64,000 nucleotides of DNA from Nocardia aurantiaca (GTDB lineage: Bacteria; Actinomycetota; Actinomycetes; Mycobacteriales; Mycobacteriaceae), in assembly GCF_009708175.1 (NCBI RefSeq), contig NZ_WMBB01000003.1, positions 434,001 to 498,000 on the forward strand, read 5' to 3'. Position numbers and translations under genes: made by a program. The notes under the pieces were generated by a model. The model saw only the letters and a program-made list of their open reading frames with translations, did not search any database and was not told where the DNA came from. How positions within the stretch are numbered: position 1 is the first letter of the stretch; the number at the start of each line of letters is the position of its first letter. Of this stretch, positions 1 to 10,783 are shown piece by piece.

Positions 1-1
1 C

Positions 2-196
2 GTGCGCTGCGGTAGGCCCGCCGCCCTGCACCTGAGGGCGGTGTGGCTTTCCACCCGGGCGGTTCTCGCCGGTGACACCGATGTGGACAGTCTGATCCAG
101 GTGAATGCCTGCGGCGGCTGCGCCGGAAGTGTGGCCGGGATGATTCTCATCAACTGGGACCCGCGCTATTGGGGAGAGTCGGTCCATTGGGAATGA
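2..196 (+). CDS. C-terminal end of an unidentified protein, cut by the window edge
   Basis: An open frame runs in from the left edge and ends at a TGA at 194-196, leaving about 64 residues. The fragment has two close cysteine pairs (a CGGC stretch near the middle, plus an early Cys) and a Trp-rich tail ending WESVHWE-like. I recognise no family, and the true start is probably outside the window. Codon third positions are mostly G or C, as in real genes here, which is the main support. It ends 42 bases before the convergent LuxR-type gene. It could also be a chance frame. Confidence 0.35.
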   Translation: MRCGRPAALHLRAVWLSTRAVLAGDTDVDSLIQVNACGGCAGSVAGMILINWDPRYWGESVHWE

Positions 197-238
197 CCCG
201 GAGCGCACTACCCGAAAAGCCCCGCGTCGACCGAAAAC

Positions 239-2860
239 TCAGCGTGGGCGCACGATTCGCATGCCATTGTCGAAATCGACGTCCACCAGATCCGTCCGAC
301 CGCTGAGCCCCAGTTTGCCGAACACCCGCGAGAGATGGTGCCCCACCGTGCGCGGGCTGAGGAACAAATCCGTCCCGATCTCCCGATTGGTGAGGCCTCG
401 GGCCGCCAGCCGGGCGACCCGCAGTTCCTGCGCCGTCAGCACCGAAGTCTCACCGTATGCGGTGACCGGTGCGACCCGGCGGCCGGTGAGCTCGAGCTCC
501 TGCCTGGCGCGAAACAACCACCGGGCCGCCCCCATCTGCTCGAATGACTCGGCCGCAGTCCGCAATTGCTCAGCGGCGTCGGCGCGGCGACGGGCCCGGC
601 GCAGCCACTTGCCGTAGAGCAACTGGGTGCGCGCATGGTCCAGGTCGCGGCGGGTGCGCCGGGCGGCCAGCGCCCGCCGGAAGTACCGGTCGGCCCGATC
701 GTCGGCGCAGAGCAAGGCCCGACAGGTGTACGCGGCCGAGACCGCCCAGTCGGCGCGAGAACGCACCGCCCAGTCCCGGATCTCCTCGTAGTACCCGATC
801 GCCTCCGCCTGGCGGCCGACCCTGGCGGCGGCCTCCACCAGCTCCACCGCGGCCAGCCGCGCGTAGGTCGGATGCCGGGCGTCATGGCCCGGCTGCACCA
901 GGGTGCGCAGCCGCAGATACGCCGTCTCGGGATCGCCGAGGCTCAGCGCGTGGAAGCCGAGATGCCAGTGCGCGGCGGCGATGAGCGCGTGCGATCGCCG
1001 CGGCCGCGCCAGCGCCAGCACCCGATCCGCGCTGTCCAGAACCGCATCCGAATCACCCTGCAGCGCAGCGATTTTCGTACGCAACGCCCAGCACTGGGCG
1101 AGCACGTTCTCCACACCGCCGGCCTCGGCCAGCTCGAACGCCTCCGCGAGGGTCTGCTCGGCGGCCTCGAACCTGCCATTGGCGAACTGTAGGATCGCCA
1201 GCTGCGGAAGCAGCGACACTGCGGCCGGGGCGCAACTGCCCCGCAGGTACGCGGCGGCCCGGGTATACGGCTCCAGCGCCACGTCGGTCAGACCCCACAG
1301 CAGCACCAGCGGCGCCGGCGGAAGCGGCCGGACCATGGCGTGGAAGCACGAAATATCCTCGCGCACAGTAATTTCCGCGGGATCGAGGTCGAGCGCCTCG
1401 TGCCCGGCCACCCAGCGCGCGCGTTCGGCGTCGGCGCGCAGATTCGCGGCAGTCTCGGGATCCACGAGTTCGGCGTCGCGCAGCAGCAGCCGGCTTGCCC
1501 GTTCCGGCTCTCCCGCAACGAATTCCAGCATCCCGGCCAGCCCGCGCCCGGCCGCCGCGGCCCGCTCCGGCCCGATCCGGGCGGTGGCGCGGTCGAGCAG
1601 GCCGCGCGCGGAGGCGATATCGCCGCCCGCCCAGGCGAATCGGCCGGCCGCGGCCAGCCGCTCCCCCGCGCGCTCCGGATCCGGCGTGATGGCAGCCGCC
1701 TGGCGCAGCATGGCCGCGGCCGCTATGGACCCGTGATCCGCGGCGGTGGCGCGCTCGGTCAATGCCGCCGCCAGCTCCTCATCGGGGCATTCGGCAGCCA
1801 TGGCCCGGTGCCAGGTGCGCAGATCCGCCTCACCCGGCCCGGTCAGCGCGGCCGCGACCGCCAGTTGGGCGGCGCGCCGTTCGGCAGCCGTGGCGGCATC
1901 GTGGACGGCAGCGCACAGCAGGGCATGGGTCTGTTCCACCCGGCCGTCGCTCACGGTGAGCAGGCCTGCGGCGCCGGCGAATTCCCACGCTCCCGAGTCG
2001 ACCCCGAGGGCCGCGGCGGCGGTGGTCACGATGCCCAGCACGCCACGGGTCTCGGCGGCGGCCACGGTCAGCAGCGCGCGCACCCCCGCCGGTAGCGCGG
2101 CGACGCGATCGCGGAAGGCCGCGCGCAGTCCGGGCCCCAGTGTCATCGGCTCGGGCGCGGTGCCCGCGAGATCACCTACGACGTCGGGCAATTCGTGCAG
2201 GGCCAATGGATTGCCGCCCGCCACGGCGAGGATCCGGGCCAGGCGCAACGCGCCCAGCCGGCCGTGTCGCTCGGCGATCAGACGGCGCGCCTCGGCGTCC
2301 GGCAGCCCGCTGATCGGCAGCGCGGGCAGTTCGCGCCAGAGCGTGTCGGCCGGATCGTCGCGCAGTCCGACCAGCAGGGTCACCGGAACCGCCGTCAAGC
2401 GGCGGATGGCGAAGATGAGCGCCTGCGTCGACTCCGGATCCACCAGCCCGGCCTCGTCGACGATCAGCAGCAGGGGCCCCTCGGCGGCCAGCGCCGACAG
2501 CAGCCGCACCAGTGCGGCGCCGACCAGGAACACATCGACGGGACCGGCCCGCAGGCCCAGCACCACGCCCAGAGCACGGGCCTGGGTGGGCGGCAGCATC
2601 GGCAGCCGGTCGGCCACCGGCAGCAGAAGTTCGTGCAGGGCAGCGAAATTCAGTTCGAATTCGGTGCGAATGCCCCGGCAGCGCAGGATCCGGAAGTCGG
2701 TGGCGCGATCCGCGCCCGCGCGCAGCAACGCGGTCTTGCCGATGCCCGGATCGCCGTGCAGGACCAGTGCCGAACCCCGCCCGGACCGTGCCGCCGCGAG
2801 AACCCCATCCACCCGACTGTGTTCTCGTTCCCGCCCATAGAGCTTCAGATCCTCCCGCAC
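239..2860 (-). CDS. Large ATP-binding LuxR-family (LAL) transcriptional regulator
   Basis: At 873 residues this is the usual size of LAL regulators (MalT-like STAND ATPases). The N-terminal NTPase has a P-loop GDPGIGKT at residues 36-43 and a Walker B stretch LLLIVDEA at 130-137. A long alanine/arginine-rich helical-repeat middle follows (TPR-like, from about residue 380). A C-terminal LuxR-type helix-turn-helix begins with LTAQELRVARLAARGLTN at about residue 805 and ends near the C-terminus. Family knowledge: such proteins bind ATP and an inducer through the repeat region, then activate transcription. The GTG start is chosen because a TAAATT hexamer lies exactly 7 bases upstream, which suggests a leaderless message. 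Target genes cannot be told from context, because the neighbours are a partial gene and a small secreted protein. Confidence 0.9.
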   Translation of the reverse strand: MREDLKLYGREREHSRVDGVLAAARSGRGSALVLHGDPGIGKTALLRAGADRATDFRILRCRGIRTEFELNFAALHELLLPVADRLPMLPPTQARALGVVLGLRAGPVDVFLVGAALVRLLSALAAEGPLLLIVDEAGLVDPESTQALIFAIRRLTAVPVTLLVGLRDDPADTLWRELPALPISGLPDAEARRLIAERHGRLGALRLARILAVAGGNPLALHELPDVVGDLAGTAPEPMTLGPGLRAAFRDRVAALPAGVRALLTVAAAETRGVLGIVTTAAAALGVDSGAWEFAGAAGLLTVSDGRVEQTHALLCAAVHDAATAAERRAAQLAVAAALTGPGEADLRTWHRAMAAECPDEELAAALTERATAADHGSIAAAAMLRQAAAITPDPERAGERLAAAGRFAWAGGDIASARGLLDRATARIGPERAAAAGRGLAGMLEFVAGEPERASRLLLRDAELVDPETAANLRADAERARWVAGHEALDLDPAEITVREDISCFHAMVRPLPPAPLVLLWGLTDVALEPYTRAAAYLRGSCAPAAVSLLPQLAILQFANGRFEAAEQTLAEAFELAEAGGVENVLAQCWALRTKIAALQGDSDAVLDSADRVLALARPRRSHALIAAAHWHLGFHALSLGDPETAYLRLRTLVQPGHDARHPTYARLAAVELVEAAARVGRQAEAIGYYEEIRDWAVRSRADWAVSAAYTCRALLCADDRADRYFRRALAARRTRRDLDHARTQLLYGKWLRRARRRADAAEQLRTAAESFEQMGAARWLFRARQELELTGRRVAPVTAYGETSVLTAQELRVARLAARGLTNREIGTDLFLSPRTVGHHLSRVFGKLGLSGRTDLVDVDFDNGMRIVRPR

Positions 2861-3164
2861 GTTCGGGAATTTAGCTCAGCTAATAGCGTGCAACCAAGAC
2901 GCAGACGAGCAACTGGCACAAAATGTCCTGAATGACACACATCACAAATTCAATAGGAGCAATTCGATTAACGCACAATGATGTTCGGGCGATATAAGAC
3001 GCTCGCTCCGGGCGCTCCGGTGAAGCGCGGGAGGCGAATAAGATCAGCCCGTCGCAAACGGAATACCCACGATCGAGCGGTCGAAACACCTGAGCGGCAG
3101 GCAATTTCGTCCCGAGAATTCGCGGCGCAGGGCAGCGAGCCGATTGTCCGCCCCGAAAACGACA
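2861..3164. other. Gene-free stretch upstream of the LuxR-type gene
   Basis: There is no credible gene here. The 2880-3000 part is distinctly AT-richer than the surroundings and probably holds the regulator's promoter. The rest contains short open frames with non-coding-like codon use. Confidence 0.4.
2868..2873 (-). promoter_or_regulatory. Putative -10 element of the LuxR-type gene (leaderless)
   Basis: TAAATT on the minus strand fits the actinobacterial TANNNT -10 pattern. It lies 7 bases before the GTG at 2860, so transcription could begin at the start codon. There is no Shine-Dalgarno sequence in the gap. This is inferred from spacing only. Confidence 0.45.
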
Positions 3165-3192
3165 GCGCCCCCGGCGATTTCGCCGGGGGCGC
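3165..3192 (-). terminator. Hairpin terminator of the small secreted-protein gene
   Basis: A perfect 11-base stem (GCGCCCCCGGC at 3165-3175 with GCCGGGGGCGC at 3182-3192) encloses a six-base loop. It sits 29 bases past the stop codon of the gene at 3221-3460. There is no long T tract, as is common in high-GC actinobacteria. Confidence 0.65.
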
Positions 3193-3220
3193 GGTGATCC
3201 GTTCGAGCCGGGACCGTCGA

Positions 3221-3460
3221 TCAACGGAAGATGGTCATGTACCACAGACCGTCGTTGCCCTGGTCGCACCGCCACTGCCAGCCGTCCTCGCCGCGCAGCT
3301 GCACACCGCCGGCCTGGAACTGGCCGTTGTTGCCGTCCGCGGCGCAGGCCTCGACGGAGGCGTAATTGCCATCCACGGTCAGGGTCTCCGCGTGCGCGGT
3401 CGCGGCGCCCAGCCCCGCGACTCCCAGAGCCATGGCGGTGACGGCGAAAATCTTGCGCAT
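3221..3460 (-). CDS. Small secreted protein with signal peptide
   Basis: A 79-residue protein. The N-terminus MRKIFAVTAMALGVAGLG followed by AATAHAE is a classic Sec signal peptide with an AHA-E cleavage site near residue 24. The mature part is about 55 residues with two cysteines, which could form one disulphide, and many aromatic residues near the end (WQWRC, LWYMTIF). The ATG is preceded by AGGAAGGAATC-type ribosome binding bases. A strong hairpin follows the gene. It resembles small exported proteins common in Nocardia, but I know no function. It probably stands alone as a transcript. Confidence 0.75.
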   Translation of the reverse strand: MRKIFAVTAMALGVAGLGAATAHAETLTVDGNYASVEACAADGNNGQFQAGGVQLRGEDGWQWRCDQGNDGLWYMTIFR

Positions 3461-3853
3461 GATCGTGATTCCTTCCTACGCGGCCGCCCCTCGGCGACCG
3501 AACCGGAACCATTCCAGCCAACGCATCATGACCGTTTCATGACCACCCCAAATGTCCTGGCCCCCAGCCCGAAACAGATTCCCCGGGGTGACAGGACACA
3601 CTGGGGCACAAACAGAAAGCTGAGAGGGGATGTGCCGCAGGTGACGATTCACCTGCGGCGCATCCCTTCGGAACGTGACCGCTGGTCTCGCTGCGAGTGG
3701 GTAACTCGCCGGGTACGTCCAAAATCCGAGCACCGATCCAACCGCCGGCACGGATACCAAACTCCGACGGCACCCAAGCCGCCCACTGAAGTCCCGGGAG
3801 GCAGGTCAACCCGCAGGAAGGCAGGTCAACCCGCCGAAGTCCCAGAGAGGCGG
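3461..3853. other. Gene-free stretch between secA and the secreted-protein gene
   Basis: There is no supported gene. It holds one copy of a dispersed repeat (see 3676-3735) and, near 3790-3845, short near-duplicates of a GCAGGTCAACCCGC-like motif. Frames that read through it translate the repeat and are not conserved-protein-like. Confidence 0.5.
3676..3735 (+). repeat. Dispersed repeat family C, copy 1
   Basis: This stretch shares a core with 16820-16880 and with the reverse complement of 37938-37985. The core is a GACC(A/G)CTG(A/G)T(T/C)TCG box, then about 10 bases, then a TAACTCGCCGGGTACGTCC-like box. All three copies are intergenic. The order and spacing of the boxes are conserved, so chance is unlikely. 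Function unknown. Confidence 0.55.
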
Positions 3854-6694
<2,841 letters not shown>

Positions 6695-7263
6695 GGGTCT
6701 TGTAGTCCTCTGGTCGGTGTTGTCGGTAGCCCCCACCATGGCGGGAAGCCTGCGCGCGGGGCGCAATCACTAGCCATGGTAATCCGGAGCCCATCGTAGG
6801 TGCTTAGGCGCAATACGGAGCGGCGCACGGAGGCGACTCACAGGAAAGTACGAGCACACGCGGGTTCGCGGCCCGCCCGGGTCTGGACCGCACTCGCCCC
6901 CACTCTCGCGGCGGAGGAGGGAACACCGGGGTCACGAGCGCCGCGACCACCCTGCGGCTCGCCGCAGCGAAGCGGAGGCAATCAAACGCCGATGCCTTTG
7001 TGTCCAGGGCTGTTTCGTTACCCCTGACGTACGATATATAAGTTCCGGCGTACGGAGGCTTGCGCCCGCACACCGGAACAGAGACACCGAAGACGGTGTG
7101 TGATCTCGGGCAGTGCGGCCCATCCATCCCCTCAGGTGATCGGATTGCGATAGCTTGCCTTCGAAGACGGCGAATACCGCGGCAGCATTTGACACAAGAA
7201 CCGCCGACGCCTCGGCAGGGGGACACTGCGGGCGCAGGCAGGGACTAGGAAGTAGCGGGCAGC
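6695..7263. other. Divergent intergenic region between secA and the acyltransferase gene
   Basis: About 570 bases without a credible gene. An AT-rich island (TACGATATATAAG near 7028-7041) is the most promoter-like spot. At 6966-6982 lies a 17-base partial match (AGCGAAGCGGAGGCAAT) to the right end of the dispersed repeat found at 10688-10775 and 63015-63132. A short inverted repeat ACACCGaagaCGGTGT lies near 7085-7100. Promoters for both flanking genes are presumably here. Confidence 0.4.
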
Positions 7264-8685
7264 GTGATCACCAGACTGACGCCGCAGGACGCGGCGTTCT
7301 ACCGGCTGGAGTCCAGCAGCAACCCCATGCACATCGGCTCCCTGGCCATCCTGCGCAATCCCGCGCCGACCGGTAACTCAGGGCACGGTCCGTTGGATTA
7401 CGACCGCCTGGTTTCACTGGTCGAATCGCGGCTGCCGCTGGTGCCGCTGTACCGCCGCAAGGTGCGCGAGATCCCCTTCGCGCTGGGCCGCCCGGTATGG
7501 GTGGACGACAGCCAGTTCGACATCACCTATCACATCCGGCGGTCCGCGCTGCCCGAGCCGGGCACCGACGAACAACTGCTGGACCTGGTGGCGCGGCTGG
7601 CCTCCCGCCCGCTCGACCAGACCCGGCCGCTGTGGGAGATGTATCTGGTCGAAGGCCTGTCCGAGGGCCGTTGCGCCATCTTCACCAAGACCCATTCGGC
7701 GCTGGTCGACGGGAACAGCGCGCTCGAGATCGGGCATGTGATCCTGGACACCTCGACCGCGCCCCGCGAGGTGGCCGACGACGCCTGGATCGCACAACAC
7801 GAGCCCGCCGACATCGAACTTCTTCTCGGCGCGGTACTGCACCTGGCCACCCAGCCGCGTGAAGGCCTGGAGGTGGCCCGCCACCATGTGGCCGAGGCGT
7901 TCGCCATGGTCGACGCCACCGGCAAGGCCGTGCACAAGCTGGTGTCCATGGTCCGCACCGCGGCCATCGGCGCGCCCGACAGCCCCCTCAACACCCGCAC
8001 GTCACGCAATCGCCGGTTCGAGGTGGTGCGCACCGATCTCGAGGACTACCGCAAGATCCGCAAGCGGTTCGGCTGCTCCATCAACGACGTGATCCTCGCG
8101 GTGGTGACGGGCGCGCTGCGCAACTGGCTGCTCTCGCGCGGGCAGGTGCTGACCGAGGCCGACGCGCTGCGGGCGGTGGTGCCGATGTCGGTGTACGCCG
8201 ACGGACCGAACGGTGAGTTGAAGCCCGCGGGCGAGGTCACCTCGCTATTGCTGGATCTGCCGGTGGGCGAACCGAATCCGGTGATCCGCATGGAGCACAT
8301 CAAACACGCCACCGAGGCGCACTCCCGGCACCAGCACGGGGTGCGGGCGCGCACGCTGGTGCACATGGCCGGATTCGCCCCGGCGAGCCTGCATGCCATG
8401 AGCGTGCGGTCGGCGAGTACTTTTGCAGAGCACACGTTCAATTTGGTGATCACCAACGCGCCGGGTCCGCAGCAGCCCATGTACATCGGCGGCGCGCGGA
8501 TGCTGGAGATGTACCCGGTGTCGCCGCTGTTGCGCTTTCAGGCTTTGAGCATCGGGCTCACGTCCTATGACGGACGGGTGTTCTACGGGCTCACCGCCGA
8601 TCGCGACGCCATGGCGGACATCGCGGTGCTGACCGCTTCGGTGCACGAGTCGATGGAGGAGATGCTCGGTGCCTGCGTCCAGTGA
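7264..8685 (+). CDS. WS/DGAT-family acyltransferase with a changed catalytic motif
   Basis: The family (wax ester synthase / acyl-CoA:diacylglycerol acyltransferase) makes storage wax esters and triacylglycerol from acyl-CoA. The 473-residue length and the N-terminal LTPQDAAFYRLESSSNPMH start fit, as do the mid-protein SINDVILAVVTGALRNWL and NAPGPQQPMYIGG motifs. The family's HHxxxDG motif reads HSALVDG at residues 144-150, so the second, normally catalytic, histidine is serine 145. The enzyme may be altered or inactive. It begins the cluster with the DUF6912 gene, ferredoxin reductase and desaturases, in the position of M. tuberculosis tgs3 (Rv3234c). The next gene overlaps its 3' end by 17 bases, so they are probably co-transcribed. 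Confidence 0.85.
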   Translation: MITRLTPQDAAFYRLESSSNPMHIGSLAILRNPAPTGNSGHGPLDYDRLVSLVESRLPLVPLYRRKVREIPFALGRPVWVDDSQFDITYHIRRSALPEPGTDEQLLDLVARLASRPLDQTRPLWEMYLVEGLSEGRCAIFTKTHSALVDGNSALEIGHVILDTSTAPREVADDAWIAQHEPADIELLLGAVLHLATQPREGLEVARHHVAEAFAMVDATGKAVHKLVSMVRTAAIGAPDSPLNTRTSRNRRFEVVRTDLEDYRKIRKRFGCSINDVILAVVTGALRNWLLSRGQVLTEADALRAVVPMSVYADGPNGELKPAGEVTSLLLDLPVGEPNPVIRMEHIKHATEAHSRHQHGVRARTLVHMAGFAPASLHAMSVRSASTFAEHTFNLVITNAPGPQQPMYIGGARMLEMYPVSPLLRFQALSIGLTSYDGRVFYGLTADRDAMADIAVLTASVHESMEEMLGACVQ

Positions 8686-9256
8686 GTCGTCCCGCGTATC
8701 GAAGAAGCTACGGGTCTACGTTCCGGCGACCGTGCCGATGCTGCGGGAACTGGTCGCCGACCGGGAGATTCGCGCGCTCAACGACACCGCCTTCGCGGTG
8801 ACGCCGGCGCTGCGCGAGGCCTACGCCTCCGGTGACGACGAGGAACTCGCCGAGGTCGCCATGGCCGAGGCCGCGCGAGCCTCGCTGCGGCTGCTCGCCG
8901 AGGAACAGGCCGCCGCGGATCTGCGTGACGACGACGCTGGTGACGAATCCGGCGCGGCCCCGGCCGGTCCGGTGTTCCGGCGCGCGGTCATCGCCGCGGA
9001 CGTGGACGGCGCGACCCTGCGCCCGGATCTGGACGACGCGGTGGTCCGGTTGTCCGGTCCCATCCCCTACGACCGCATCGCCTCGATCCACGTGGATCTG
9101 GCCGAGGCCGAGCCCGAGGTCGCCAAGGCCGTCGAGGTCATCGATGCCGCCGACATGGGCGACGCCGACGCCGAATTCGTGCTGGGTGACGCCGAAGATC
9201 ACCAGCTGGCCTGGTATGCCGCCCAGGAGCTCCCGTTCCTTCTCGACCTGCTGTGA
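8669..9256 (+). CDS. DUF6912-family protein (Rv3231c-like), function unknown
   Basis: A 195-residue acidic protein. Visible segments are an RVYVPATVPMLREL start, an FAVTPALREAY motif and an ending HQLAWYAAQELPFLLDLL. These fit the conserved actinobacterial family represented by M. tuberculosis Rv3231c, which lies beside Rv3230c in the same order. No catalytic signature or membrane segment is visible, so it is probably cytoplasmic. The GTG start lies inside the end of the acyltransferase gene and has GGAGGAG 7 bases upstream. The overlap indicates translational coupling. No function can be assigned. Confidence 0.8.
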   Translation: MPASSESSRVSKKLRVYVPATVPMLRELVADREIRALNDTAFAVTPALREAYASGDDEELAEVAMAEAARASLRLLAEEQAAADLRDDDAGDESGAAPAGPVFRRAVIAADVDGATLRPDLDDAVVRLSGPIPYDRIASIHVDLAEAEPEVAKAVEVIDAADMGDADAEFVLGDAEDHQLAWYAAQELPFLLDLL

Positions 9257-9303
9257 TCCCGGAGCTCACGAGGTCTCTCGAACTTCAATAGGTCGTACCG
9301 GCC

Positions 9304-9326
9304 CCGTAACCTACGATGCCGTAACC
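9304..9326 (+). promoter_or_regulatory. Candidate operator/promoter box shared with the second desaturase gene
   Basis: A 23-base site framed by two CCGTAACC units with TACGATG between them. It matches the site at 12281-12303 at 20 of 23 positions. It lies 87 bases upstream of the ferredoxin reductase start and contains TACGAT, a possible -10 element. The near-palindromic core (TACG..CGTA) suits a TetR-type dimer. The binding protein is unknown. Confidence 0.5.
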
Positions 9327-9413
9327 TTGTCGTGACGGTCGCTCATCACAGCAGCGGCAGGCGTACGACGACGCGCTGACCAGCGCGCACGATGACAGGA
9401 AGCGTTCCGGGAT

Positions 9414-10577
9414 ATGGCATCGAAGAGTGGTGGGTTCTCCGTGCGAGGACTGCGGGACTGGCTGGAAGCCCCCGTGGCCGAAGGCGGCACCGGCGGACGG
9501 ACGCCCCTCGACGCGCTGCGCGGTGCGGCCGCGCGGATCACCACTCCCCTGCTGCCCGACGACTACCTGCACCTGGTGAACCCGCTGTGGTCGGCGCGCG
9601 AGCTGCGCGGCCGCATCGTGGAGGTGCGCAAGGAGACCGCGGATTCGGCCACCCTGGTGATCAAGCCGGGCTGGGGGTTCAACTTCAGCTTCGAGCCCGG
9701 CCAGTACATCGGCATCGGCGTCCTGGTGGACGGCCGCTGGCATTGGCGCTCATATTCGCTGACCTGTCCACCGGATTGGACCGGCGACAGCGCCCACCGG
9801 GGCAAGCGGCTCATCTCCATCGCGGTGAAGGCGATGCCGGAGGGCTTCCTGTCCAGCCACATCGTCTCCGGCGTGCCGGCCGGAACCATCGTACGGCTGG
9901 CCGCGCCGCAGGGCGGGTTCGTGCTTCCGGATCCCACGCCGGGCAAGGTGCTGTTCTTGACCGCGGGCTCGGGAATCACCCCCGTGATGGCCATGCTGCG
10001 CACCATGGATCGCCGCAACGCGGTCCCGGACGTCCTGCACATCCACTCCGCCCGCACCCCCGACGACGTCATGTTCGGCGACGAGCTGCGGGAATTGCAC
10101 GACCGGCACCCGAGTTTCACCGCGCACCTGCACCTCACCGGCGACAAGGGCAAGTTCGCGCTCACCGATCTGGACGAGGTGGTCCCGGACTGGCGCGAGC
10201 GCGAGGTCTGGGCCTGCGGCCCGCTGCCCATGCTGGACGAGATCGAGAAGCATTGGGCCGCAGCGGGTCTGGAGAACAAGCTGCATGTAGAGCGCTTCGA
10301 GATCGAGCGCAGCGCCACCGGGGAGGGCGGCACCGTCACCTTCGCCAAGGCCGGCCGCACCGCCGAGGTGGACGGCGCGACCACGCTGTTGCAGGCCGGC
10401 GAGAGCGCGGGCGTGCAGATGCCGTTCGGCTGCCGCATGGGCATCTGCCAGACCTGCGTGGTCACGGTCACCGAGGGCCATGTGCGGGACCTGCGCAACG
10501 GCAAGGAACACCGGGCCGGGGACAAGATCCAGACCTGCATCTCGGCCGCCGCGGGCGACTGCACTCTGGAGGTGTGA
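9414..10577 (+). CDS. Ferredoxin reductase with C-terminal 2Fe-2S domain, desaturase electron donor
   Basis: A 387-residue one-piece reductase. It has an FAD domain with the RSYSLTCP flavin motif, an NAD(P) domain with [14 protein letters not shown], and a plant-type ferredoxin domain with Cys340, Cys345, Cys348 and Cys375 (C-x4-C-x2-C...C) ligating a 2Fe-2S cluster. It equals M. tuberculosis Rv3230c, which established work shows feeds electrons to the DesA3 stearoyl-CoA desaturase. The two desaturase genes directly downstream agree with that role. The ATG is preceded by AGGAAG at a slightly long distance. A candidate operator lies upstream at 9304. It is cytoplasmic and membrane-associated through its partner. 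Confidence 0.92.
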   Translation: MASKSGGFSVRGLRDWLEAPVAEGGTGGRTPLDALRGAAARITTPLLPDDYLHLVNPLWSARELRGRIVEVRKETADSATLVIKPGWGFNFSFEPGQYIGIGVLVDGRWHWRSYSLTCPPDWTGDSAHRGKRLISIAVKAMPEGFLSSHIVSGVPAGTIVRLAAPQGGFVLPDPTPGKVLFLTAGSGITPVMAMLRTMDRRNAVPDVLHIHSARTPDDVMFGDELRELHDRHPSFTAHLHLTGDKGKFALTDLDEVVPDWREREVWACGPLPMLDEIEKHWAAAGLENKLHVERFEIERSATGEGGTVTFAKAGRTAEVDGATTLLQAGESAGVQMPFGCRMGICQTCVVTVTEGHVRDLRNGKEHRAGDKIQTCISAAAGDCTLEV

Positions 10578-10687
10578 CACACACCACCCGGTAGCACGGC
10601 CAGACCGGCGACCGCTACTCTCGATAGCAATCTCCTCCCACTCACGCATACCCGAGCAATCGGAAGGCCCAGCGGCCACGTCCAATC

Positions 10688-10775
10688 GTTCGCGGGGTCC
10701 CGTTATGGACTGAGCGGAGGGAAGAATGAGACCTCCAGGGCCGCGAACCCGCCCGGAGCGAAGCGAAGGGCAAAT
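10688..10775 (+). repeat. Dispersed repeat family B, copy 1, abutting the desaturase start
   Basis: Ends are inverted repeats (GTTCGCGG at 10688-10695, CCGCGAAC at 10741-10748), followed by a tail GCCCGGAGCGAAGCGAAGGG and CAAAT. The right 46 bases match 63088-63132 almost exactly. In both places the purine-rich tail falls just before a start codon and could act as the ribosome binding site. Confidence 0.7.
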
Positions 10776-10783
10776 CAGACACC

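Noticed and set aside
3461..3853. Short frames in the secA downstream gap, one reading a basic protein
   Set aside because: They translate a dispersed repeat also found in other gaps in other frames, so they are not genes.
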